Shown in pieces: positions 37,258-45,280 of a DNA stretch of 64,000 nt. The translations under genes and the position numbers were made by a program. The stretch comes from Mariprofundus sp. KV (GTDB taxonomy: Bacteria; Pseudomonadota; Zetaproteobacteria; Mariprofundales; Mariprofundaceae). Each line of letters starts with the position of its first letter. The first letter of the stretch is position 1. The notes below the pieces were generated by a model. It saw only the letters and a list, made by a program, of their open reading frames with translations. It was not told where the DNA came from and made no database searches. Location: the NCBI RefSeq assembly GCF_013387475.1, contig NZ_VWNB01000001.1:90559-154558 (forward strand). Direction: 5' to 3'.

Positions 37258-39012
37258 TTGATCTCTTTTCGTAGGCATTCGAATCACAAAATCATCCTGC
37301 CTCTGGTCATGGTGGCTACTGTCTCTTGCTGCAATGCTGTTCTGGCTGCCGATCAAATTACATTCGTAGATGATGGGCAACTTGCCCAAATGAATTCTGT
37401 AGGAGCATTTTCTGCAACCATCAATAAGGTGAATCACCTAAAAAAAGGTGCAGCCAATCCCATCGACGCAAAGATCGGCAGTGGCGTTGAGATTAAGGAT
37501 CTTGTAACAACGCTGGAAAGGTCTCGAGCTCAAGTAACTTTCGTGGATAAAACGGAACTTCGAATAGCCTCCTCATCACAGGTTGAAATTACAAAGTTCA
37601 TGTTCGACAACAGCAAATTGAAAGATGGATCTTTAAAGATACTCCGGGGCACGCTTCGCGCCATCGTTCATCATGATATTTCCGAAAACCCCCATTTCGA
37701 AGTTGTCACCCCCACTGCTGTTGCAGCAGCCCGTGGCACCGATTTCTTCACGATCGTCAAAGGTCTTTCAACCCGATTTGTCTGCCATGACGGCATGGTG
37801 GAGATCAGGAACATCAACGCAGGCGTGGCCGGAACAGAGATGTGCGCAGCGGGGCAAACTGTTGATGTCACAGAGGGGACCCCACCCTCCACCCCGACAG
37901 CAACAGATCCCGAAGTCCTTGAACAACTGCTGGAGGCCACAGAGATGACACCTGCCGCCCCTATAGAGTCGGCGCCTGCACAGGGTACTGGAGCGGTGGA
38001 GGTCGCAGCTGCAGAGGGAGCCACCATAAGCGCTACCACGACAGCTCTGGGTGTAGCCGCCCTTGGCGCAGTGGCTGTTGGCGCCGTCGCTTCCAGCAAC
38101 ACCCCAGCCGGAGCCATTCCTGCCCCTACTGGCACTGTTACATTGGAAGACTCTGTTTATGTCATGCAGCAGTGGAATGTTGCTGCCTCTCCCCTGGGCG
38201 CGGCAAGTGGCCCGGATGCCAATCATGTTGTGACTGTTACTCGCGATGCTGGCGGCAACATCACCAGCGTTACCATCGCTGGCACCCATAACGTTCCCGG
38301 CGGCACCAACAACGGTCCTTTCAGCTACACATTCAATACACCGGTCGCGGCCAATGAACTTGCTCTAGGCGGCGCCGCCACAGATACCCCCGCCGCTCTA
38401 GGTGCAGGCCCCAACTCTGTTATTCTAAATCAGATTGAGGGGCTACCGATCGTAGCGTATCAATATGTATCTCTATTCCACTGGGGGGTGCAACTCAATC
38501 TGGATGACTGGCTCGCCGGCTCCGGTGTCACTGGCACACTAACACCGCTAGCATCGATCCCAGCCGCTGGTACCGGCACCTATACCGGTGTAGCTCAGGG
38601 CTGGATCTATTCAACTGCCGCTCTGATTGATCATGACTTCCGCTTCAACTCTACCTTGAATGTGACAGCCGATTTCGGCACAAATCAGATCACCAACTTT
38701 GCAACCACAGGCACCATCACCAACGCCAATCTTGGTGGTGGACTCTATGGCGCCAATGTGGCCAATCCTAACTATGACCTGAATATGGTGCCTGCAGCCC
38801 CGGGAACAATTACCGGCAACACCTTCACTGTTGGTGTTGTCAATGTTGGTAGTGGTTTTACCGGAACAGCAAATGGTGGCTTCTTCGGCCCTGCCACCAA
38901 AGCACCTGCGACAGGCGGTGCCAATGTTCCTGCCAATATCGGAGGTGCATTTACCGCATCACAAGCCACTGGCCCAGTTGGCCGAATGCATGGCGTGTTT
39001 GTTGGCCAATAA
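37258..39012 (+). CDS. Secreted FecR-domain protein with Slam-cargo-like beta domain
   Basis: A 584-residue exported protein. A Sec signal peptide (residues 1-30, cleavage near VLA-AD) has no good lipobox, although Cys24 and Cys25 occur inside it. A FecR domain spans about 70-165, followed by an acidic Pro/Thr linker. An Ala/Gly-rich hydrophobic segment lies at about 255-285. The C-terminal beta-rich half (about 290-584) is Gly/Thr/Asn rich and ends with GGFFGP (about 540) then IGGAF (about 561). That pattern resembles the TbpB/hemophilin barrel recognised by Slam translocators. The TTG start has AGGAGG eight bases ahead. It lies directly upstream of the Slam-like gene, hence a likely cargo (inference). 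Confidence 0.72.
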   Translation: MISFRRHSNHKIILPLVMVATVSCCNAVLAADQITFVDDGQLAQMNSVGAFSATINKVNHLKKGAANPIDAKIGSGVEIKDLVTTLERSRAQVTFVDKTELRIASSSQVEITKFMFDNSKLKDGSLKILRGTLRAIVHHDISENPHFEVVTPTAVAAARGTDFFTIVKGLSTRFVCHDGMVEIRNINAGVAGTEMCAAGQTVDVTEGTPPSTPTATDPEVLEQLLEATEMTPAAPIESAPAQGTGAVEVAAAEGATISATTTALGVAALGAVAVGAVASSNTPAGAIPAPTGTVTLEDSVYVMQQWNVAASPLGAASGPDANHVVTVTRDAGGNITSVTIAGTHNVPGGTNNGPFSYTFNTPVAANELALGGAATDTPAALGAGPNSVILNQIEGLPIVAYQYVSLFHWGVQLNLDDWLAGSGVTGTLTPLASIPAAGTGTYTGVAQGWIYSTAALIDHDFRFNSTLNVTADFGTNQITNFATTGTITNANLGGGLYGANVANPNYDLNMVPAAPGTITGNTFTVGVVNVGSGFTGTANGGFFGPATKAPATGGANVPANIGGAFTASQATGPVGRMHGVFVGQ

Positions 39013-39051
39013 ACCTAAGTGGAGCTGAGGGGCGAACTTTCAAGGGCATCG

Positions 39052-40392
39052 ATGCTTTTTCGGTTAGCGGCGATCCTTGGCCTCTTACTCACCTCTTTCA
39101 CCACTGTCGCCGAGACTACCGGTGCAAACACACTACCTGTAGTCGCATCATCAGAAAACACTCAGGCAACTCCCGAGGAACTAGCACAGGTAGCGACACA
39201 ACTGCTGATTGAGAGAAAACTGGACATGGCTGCTCTGATCGTGGCAGAGCTACTGAAACAACCTGCACCACCGATGCAGGCTCTGTTTGTTGCGGGCAAA
39301 CTGGCTGAATTGCGCAGCGACTGGAATAGCGTAATCCTCTTTTACCGGGCAATGCTTGAGCGTGACCCCTCGGTTTTACGTATACGCCTTGATCTAGCTC
39401 GCGCCCTGCTCATGAACGGCGATACCGAAGCCGCGCAGCACCATTTTCAACGGGTACTGGGTGAGCCCGGACTTCCGGAGAGTGTGCGTGCCAATGTATT
39501 GTTGTTCCTCGATCAGATCGACAGACTGACCTTCAGCCAGACCCTCTCGTTTGAGGTTCTTGGAGACAACAACATCAATCAGGCCACCGCCAGTGAGGTA
39601 GTGATCATCGGTGGCCGTCGTTTTATCCTTAGCCCAACTGCACGCAAGAGAAGCGGCAAAGGCCTCGGCCTTAACTGGCAAGGGCAGTATCGCTTTGGCG
39701 ATGCACGCCAGTTCAGCCTGCGAGCCGTTCTCCAGCATCAAAACTACCCCTCGGCTAATCAGTACAACCTGACCTATCTAATGGCTTTCGCCGGCTGGAC
39801 AAAGCAGTGGAGTCCAGCGCATTCGCTCTCTTTCGAAGCCGGCGGACACGCCTCCTTTTATGGCGGACACAACCTGTTTGACGGAGCGGCATTCCGCATA
39901 TCAGATATTTATCGCACAACATCAGGTTGGACATTCAACCCGGCACTGGAGAGCAAGCAGTTGCGCTATCCTGACTATCCGCTTCGTAACGGCTGGCAAC
40001 AGTGGCTCACAGTTGACATGACCAAAGCAATGCCCAGCGGCCTGGTCTGGAGCACCGGCGCAAGTATCGGACGCAACAAGACTCACGATGAAATTTATAA
40101 CTTCATCTCATCTGGGGCCAAGCTGGGGTTATCTCTGGAGCTACCCTTACGGGTAACAGCATCAGTGATGCTGAATTATCTGGAGACCCGCTATGCGGGC
40201 AGAGACCCGTTCTTCGCAGAGCGCCGAAGGGAGAAAAAGCAGTCAGTAGAAGTCGGCCTGATCCCGCTGACACTGAACATGAAGGGGTTTGCACCACGCA
40301 TTGTCTTTGGTCATATTAAGAACTGGTCAAATATCGATCTGTATCAGTTTCAGAGAACATATGGCAAGCTTGCTTTTGTACGCGATTTTTAA
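39052..40392 (+). CDS. Slam/DUF560-family outer-membrane translocator-like protein
   Basis: A 446-residue outer-membrane protein. After a signal peptide (about 1-20, ending TVAE), residues about 35-160 form TPR-like helices (AALIVAELLK..QALFVAGKLAEL..VILFYRAMLERDPSVLRIRLDLARALLMNGDTEAA). The rest is a beta-barrel that opens with LSFEVLGDNNINQAT, the typical first-strand motif of DUF560, and ends in phenylalanine (KLAFVRDF) as Bam-inserted barrels do. Slam proteins export surface lipoproteins or soluble cargo across the outer membrane (type XI secretion). ATG 39052 has AAGG seven bases upstream. It follows the FecR cargo candidate by 39 bp. Confidence 0.78.
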   Translation: MLFRLAAILGLLLTSFTTVAETTGANTLPVVASSENTQATPEELAQVATQLLIERKLDMAALIVAELLKQPAPPMQALFVAGKLAELRSDWNSVILFYRAMLERDPSVLRIRLDLARALLMNGDTEAAQHHFQRVLGEPGLPESVRANVLLFLDQIDRLTFSQTLSFEVLGDNNINQATASEVVIIGGRRFILSPTARKRSGKGLGLNWQGQYRFGDARQFSLRAVLQHQNYPSANQYNLTYLMAFAGWTKQWSPAHSLSFEAGGHASFYGGHNLFDGAAFRISDIYRTTSGWTFNPALESKQLRYPDYPLRNGWQQWLTVDMTKAMPSGLVWSTGASIGRNKTHDEIYNFISSGAKLGLSLELPLRVTASVMLNYLETRYAGRDPFFAERRREKKQSVEVGLIPLTLNMKGFAPRIVFGHIKNWSNIDLYQFQRTYGKLAFVRDF

Positions 40393-40505
40393 TGCGTCAA
40401 GCAATAAACGGACGAAGCTTGTCCGCTCCTGAGGGATATCGGCATGACCATAAACAAATGCGATGACAGCTTCTGATCTGCCCGCAATGAGCATGAGACT
40501 ACGGT

Positions 40506-42548
40506 ATGCGCGTCGTTAAACATAAAGGCCCCTATTTTCTACTGGCCTCACTTATAGTTGCCACGGCCATCTTTGTAACTGTCACACCGCCGATGTTTGT
40601 CGACTACCTGGAATCCAAAACTTTCGACATTCGCACGCTGCTGCGGGGTGAGCGGTCCGTCAGGCCGGATATTGTCATTGTCGCTATTGATGATAAGACA
40701 CTGGAACAGTTCGCACTGAATGTCTGGACACGTGGGTATATGGCTACACTGATCGACAAGCTCACCTCAATGCAACCAAAAGTGATCGGCATTGACTACC
40801 TCTACCAGCTTCCGGAGGTGAGCAAGGGGCTGGAGTCATTACGCGAACTTAACAGATCATACCAAAGACTGGCATCGGTGGATAAAAACTTTCTTGGCGA
40901 ACTTCAAGCTATGGAGCAAATCAACAATGTTGATGCCTCACTCATTGCTGCGGTCAACAAGGCAGGAAATGTTGTACTGGCCTTTGCCCCGCATGTATTT
41001 GAAGCCATGGCATCGATTGATAGTAAAGCGAACGTTCAGCTTCCGGGATATATGACCTGGCATGCATTCATGCTGAGCAAACCCGGGCCAGCATACAAGC
41101 CTGTGTTGGCTCAGACCGCGCTGACACCATTTGAGGGATTGGCAGAGGTGGCTGCAGCCATTGGCCATGTCTATTCGCTCTACGATCAGGATGGCGCCAT
41201 TCGCTGGGAGCCTCTTTACGTCAAAATGGGGGCTGATATTTATCCTTCTTTTGGACTGGAAATTGCAAGGAAGTTTAAAGGTCTGAGGCAGCAGGATGTG
41301 AAGGTGATCACGGGCGACCGAATCATCATGGGGGAGAAGATTGATCTGCCTACAGACATTTCCGGGCGCATTCTGATCAACTATCCTGGTAAACGCGGAA
41401 AATTCACCACCTATTCGGCCATCGATATCCTTGCAGACACTATTCCAGCCACTGAACTGCAAGGTAAAATAGTGCTGGTCGGAGCCACGGCTCTTGGCAC
41501 TGGTGATATCCATGTCACTCCTTTTACTGAACTCGCAGGTGTAGAGAAGCAAGCAACAGTGGTTGAGAATATTCTCAGCCTGAACTATCTGGTGAAAGAG
41601 GAGCTAACCACACTAATAGATATCGTCGCCATTATTTGCTTTGCCTTCATTATGGCACTTGTTGTTCCCTACTTCGGTGCATTTGCTAGCGGCCTGTTTT
41701 TCGGCTTTCTTCTTATCGTCTACCTGGGATTAACGCAGTACGCCTTTGTCGCCCATAATATCTGGGTACATGTCGTTGTACCTGCACTGACGCTAAGTAT
41801 TCTCTATACGACATTAACAACATACCGCTTTTTTACAGAAGAGCGCCTGGCCAGGCAGATTCGCAATACCTTCTCCAAATATACGACCGAAAAGATAGTC
41901 ACAGAATTAATAGATCACCCCGAGATGGCAAAACTGGGCGGCGCAAGAAAAAACATCACAGTTCTCTTTTCCGATGTACGCAGTTTCACAACATTCTCGG
42001 AGAACCATGAGCCGGAGGAGGTTGTTGAAGCCCTGAACGAATTCCTCTCTGCGATGACTGAGGTGATCATGGCATGGGATGGAACTCTGGATAAGTTTGT
42101 TGGCGATGAGATTATGGCTTTCTGGGGGGCTCCTGTAGCGCAGAAAAATCACGCTGAACTGGCCGTGGGATGTGCTCTGGCGATGATGCGGCGACTGCAT
42201 GAGTTGCAAATAAAGTGGCGCACGGAGGGGCGAGCTGTACTCGGCATCGGAATCGGCATCAATACAGGTGAAATGGTTGTCGGCAACATTGGGTCTGAAA
42301 AGATGAAAATGGACTACACCGTGATTGGTGATGCGGTAAACTTAGGAGCACGCGTTGAGGCTCTGACTCGCAACTATGATACCGACATCATCATCACTGA
42401 ATTTACACTCAACCAGATCCGGAAGCTGTTATCCAGAAGTGAAAACCCTGAAATCTCCTCTCATTTACAAGTAACTAAATTGGATGAGGTTAAAGTAAAG
42501 GGCAAAGAGAATGCTGTTGTGATCTATGCCCTCTCTGAAATTGAATAG
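40506..42548 (+). CDS. CHASE2-domain adenylate cyclase
   Basis: A 680-residue inner-membrane receptor. One N-terminal helix (about 8-28) is followed by a periplasmic CHASE2 domain (about 30-345), three membrane helices (about 365-440) and a cytosolic class III cyclase (about 482-640). Metal aspartates are Asp490 (FSDVRSF) and Asp534 (KFVGDE). Lys530 and Asp603 (DYTVIGD) are the adenine-specifying pair; Asn612 and Arg616 stabilise the transition state. All are present, so cAMP production is expected. It lies 113 bp after the Slam-like gene and probably senses something in the envelope, perhaps related to the exported FecR protein. Confidence 0.9.
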   Translation: MRVVKHKGPYFLLASLIVATAIFVTVTPPMFVDYLESKTFDIRTLLRGERSVRPDIVIVAIDDKTLEQFALNVWTRGYMATLIDKLTSMQPKVIGIDYLYQLPEVSKGLESLRELNRSYQRLASVDKNFLGELQAMEQINNVDASLIAAVNKAGNVVLAFAPHVFEAMASIDSKANVQLPGYMTWHAFMLSKPGPAYKPVLAQTALTPFEGLAEVAAAIGHVYSLYDQDGAIRWEPLYVKMGADIYPSFGLEIARKFKGLRQQDVKVITGDRIIMGEKIDLPTDISGRILINYPGKRGKFTTYSAIDILADTIPATELQGKIVLVGATALGTGDIHVTPFTELAGVEKQATVVENILSLNYLVKEELTTLIDIVAIICFAFIMALVVPYFGAFASGLFFGFLLIVYLGLTQYAFVAHNIWVHVVVPALTLSILYTTLTTYRFFTEERLARQIRNTFSKYTTEKIVTELIDHPEMAKLGGARKNITVLFSDVRSFTTFSENHEPEEVVEALNEFLSAMTEVIMAWDGTLDKFVGDEIMAFWGAPVAQKNHAELAVGCALAMMRRLHELQIKWRTEGRAVLGIGIGINTGEMVVGNIGSEKMKMDYTVIGDAVNLGARVEALTRNYDTDIIITEFTLNQIRKLLSRSENPEISSHLQVTKLDEVKVKGKENAVVIYALSEIE

Positions 42549-42600
42549 AAGCAAATAGATTCACGGAATAATTTCGACCAATACAGTGTGTGAGAATGCA

Positions 42601-43437
42601 TTACTGATAGGCTGGATCGAGCACCTTGATGCGTGACTCTTTCTCAACGCTTTCATACCAGCGATCAAGCTGGTTTTTCTCCAGAATACTGATGATCTCG
42701 TGGCGCACCTCATCCAGTGGTTTCTGCATGGCTGCACGGCGCCCGAGCAGTTCAATCACGTGCCAGCCAAAACGGGTTTTAACCGGTTGGCTGATGCCAT
42801 TCTCCTTCAGTTCAAAAGCGACATCATCAAAGGCTTTAACCATCACACCGCGCTGAAACCAGTTGAGATCACCACCACGTGATCTGTTGCTGTCATCCAG
42901 CGACTCACTGGCAGCCAGTGCGGCGAAATCACCTTTGTTGCGCAACTTTTTAATGATGGCCAGCGCCTGCTTATGTGTAGCAACGAGAATATGGCGGGCA
43001 TGCACCTGTTCAGGCACCGCAAACTCGGCAAGGTGCTGCTTGTAGTAGGCGGTAATATCACTCTCCTGAATCTTCTCCATATGCGCCAGCTGCCACTGCC
43101 GGGCTGCCTCGATAAGAATCTGACGACTGGCATTTTCGATGCGCTGGCGTGTAGCAGGATCGAGATCAAGCCCCATCTTCCTGGCCTTCTGACTGATGGC
43201 GTGGCGACGGATCAATGAGCGCAGAATATGGGCGCGGGTGTGCACATCGTTGCGGTAGCGGTTCATCTCATCGGGCAGCAGCGCCAGCTCAAGATCGATG
43301 TCCGATTCATGGATCGTGATGCCATTCACCGTCGCCACCACAGGGCTGGGGTTGAGCGGTTCGGCAAGCGTAAGCTCATCCTGCTGCTGGCAGGCAGACA
43401 ACATCACCAACAGGGTTGCCACTAATATAACTCGCAT
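42601..43437 (-). CDS. Parvulin-type peptidyl-prolyl isomerase lipoprotein
   Basis: A 278-residue lipoprotein: lipobox MLSAC with Cys16, then a SurA-N-like helical region (DIDLELALLPDEMNRYRNDV..LIRRHAISQKARKMGLDL) and a PpiC domain (ARHILVATHKQALAIIKKL, SRGGDLNWFQRGVMVKAFDDVAFEL, ISQPVKTRFGWHVIELLG). It probably assists folding of envelope or exported proteins, in the manner of PrsA or SurA. It lies convergent to the CHASE2 cyclase and divergent from the CstA-type gene. A role for the exported FecR protein is possible but unproven. Confidence 0.88.
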   Translation of the reverse strand: MRVILVATLLVMLSACQQQDELTLAEPLNPSPVVATVNGITIHESDIDLELALLPDEMNRYRNDVHTRAHILRSLIRRHAISQKARKMGLDLDPATRQRIENASRQILIEAARQWQLAHMEKIQESDITAYYKQHLAEFAVPEQVHARHILVATHKQALAIIKKLRNKGDFAALAASESLDDSNRSRGGDLNWFQRGVMVKAFDDVAFELKENGISQPVKTRFGWHVIELLGRRAAMQKPLDEVRHEIISILEKNQLDRWYESVEKESRIKVLDPAYQ

Positions 43438-43530
43438 CTAATCTCCTCTTGTCCAGCGTGGGGGCTAGGGTAGCGTCGTGCTCTGCTTCAACCAAGCATC
43501 ATGAATATGAGATTATCGGGAGGATCACGA

Positions 43531-45237
43531 ATGACACCAGTTGTCATGGCCATCACAGTACTCTGCCTCTACCTCATCTTCTTCCACTTTTATGCCAAAC
43601 GGATTCTGGCCAGAAAGGTGTTTGAACTCGATGATAGCAACGAGACCCCCGCGCATACCATGCGTGATGATGTCGATTACGTCCCTGCCAATAAATTCAT
43701 CCTCTTTGGCCACCACTACGCCTCCATTGCCGGTCTTGCACCGATGCTCGGGCCTGCCATTGCGGTGATCTGGGGCTGGGTTCCTGCCCTCTGCTGGGTG
43801 GTGTTTGGCACGCTGCTGGTCGGTGCCGTGCACGATTTCTCCGCACTTGTGCTCTCGATCCGGCACAAGGGGCAGAGTGTCGGCACCATTGCCCGTGATG
43901 TGATCAGTCCACGCACCCGCCTGCTGTTTCTGCTGGTGATCTTCTTCCTCGTAGCGCTGGCTATGGGCGTATTTGTACTGGTGATCTCAGGCCTCTTCGC
44001 TGCTCCGGATCTCGCCAACATTCCGAAAACGTCACATCCAGAAGCGATCTTCCCGACCTACTCGCTGATGCTGATCGCCATGGTGATCGGCTTCCTCGTT
44101 TATAAAAAGAACATGCCGCTCTGGCCGATGATCGGGCTCGGCTTTGTGCTGATGCTGCTGACCACCTGGATCGGACTGGATATGCCGATCACCGGCTTTA
44201 CAGCAGGAGACTGGACCTGGGCACTGCTGGTCTACGCCTTTATCGCCAGTGTACTGCCGGTCTGGCTGCTTCTGCAGCCGCGCGATTTTCTAAACTCACT
44301 GCTGCTCTATCTGGCGATCTTTGCCATGCTGGCCGGTTTCTTCCTGCTTGATCCCGACTGGGCGGCACCGGCCATCAACCCCAATCCGGTCGGTGCTCCG
44401 CCACTGCTGCCATTCCTGTTTATTGTCATCGCCTGCGGTGCAGTCTCCGGCTTCCACGGTCTGGTCGCCTCCGGCACCACCTCCAAACAGCTGAACAGAG
44501 AGAGTGATGCGCCGTTTATCGGTTATGTCGGCATGATCGGTGAATCGCTGCTGGCACTGCTGGCTGTACTGGCCACCACAGCCGGAGCCTTCTCATCACG
44601 TGCTGACTGGGAGTCCTTTTACGGCTCATGGGACAAAGCGGTCGGCCTGCATCAGAAGCTCGGCATCTTCATTCAGGGCAATGCCAACTTCATCCATCAG
44701 CTCGGTGTGCCACTCGACTACGCCGCCGCATTTATCTCCGTGGTGGTGGTCGGTTTCGCCATGACCAGTGTCGATACCGGCGCACGACTGCTGCGTTTTA
44801 ATCTCGAGGAGATCGGTCAGACCATCGGTGTGAAAGCGCTGGGCAACCGCTATCTGGCCACTTTTCTGGCTGTTGCTGCCATCGGCTTCTTCGCCTTCTT
44901 CAAGGTAGATGGCAAACCTGCAGGACTCTTCCTCTGGACGCTGTTTGGCACCACCAATCAGATCCTTGCCGGACTCACCCTGCTCACCGTCACCATCTAT
45001 CTCTACCGTAAGAAAAAACCGATCCTCTACACCCTGCTACCGATGCTGCTGGTACTCGGTGCCACCATTGCCGGCATGGTGATGGGAATCTTCGGTGCCA
45101 TTGCTAAAGAGCAGTGGACGGTTGCAGCCGTTGGTGCGGCCATCTTTATGCTGGCCGGCTGGGTGCTTGTAGAAGCGGCGCTGGTGGTCAAAAAAGTGAA
45201 GCAGGAGAGAAGCCCCGATTATCCTCCCTCCCCCTAA
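43531..45237 (+). CDS. CstA-family carbon starvation / peptide or pyruvate transporter
   Basis: A 568-residue polytopic membrane protein of the CstA family (peptide or pyruvate uptake). Recognisable segments: RKVFELDDSNETPAHTMRDDVDYVP, KFILFGHHYASIAGLAPMLGPAIAVIWGW and FHGLVASGTTSKQLNRESDA. ATG 43531 follows GGGAGG by seven bases; ATG 43501 is less supported. It is shorter than E. coli CstA (about 700), in line with the shorter CstA-like subgroup. It precedes dnaE by 43 bp. Substrate cannot be told from sequence. Confidence 0.9.
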   Translation: MTPVVMAITVLCLYLIFFHFYAKRILARKVFELDDSNETPAHTMRDDVDYVPANKFILFGHHYASIAGLAPMLGPAIAVIWGWVPALCWVVFGTLLVGAVHDFSALVLSIRHKGQSVGTIARDVISPRTRLLFLLVIFFLVALAMGVFVLVISGLFAAPDLANIPKTSHPEAIFPTYSLMLIAMVIGFLVYKKNMPLWPMIGLGFVLMLLTTWIGLDMPITGFTAGDWTWALLVYAFIASVLPVWLLLQPRDFLNSLLLYLAIFAMLAGFFLLDPDWAAPAINPNPVGAPPLLPFLFIVIACGAVSGFHGLVASGTTSKQLNRESDAPFIGYVGMIGESLLALLAVLATTAGAFSSRADWESFYGSWDKAVGLHQKLGIFIQGNANFIHQLGVPLDYAAAFISVVVVGFAMTSVDTGARLLRFNLEEIGQTIGVKALGNRYLATFLAVAAIGFFAFFKVDGKPAGLFLWTLFGTTNQILAGLTLLTVTIYLYRKKKPILYTLLPMLLVLGATIAGMVMGIFGAIAKEQWTVAAVGAAIFMLAGWVLVEAALVVKKVKQERSPDYPPSP

Positions 45238-45280
45238 CTGGACGGGTGCAAAATCTCTATCGCGTGGCTAAACTCGCGGA

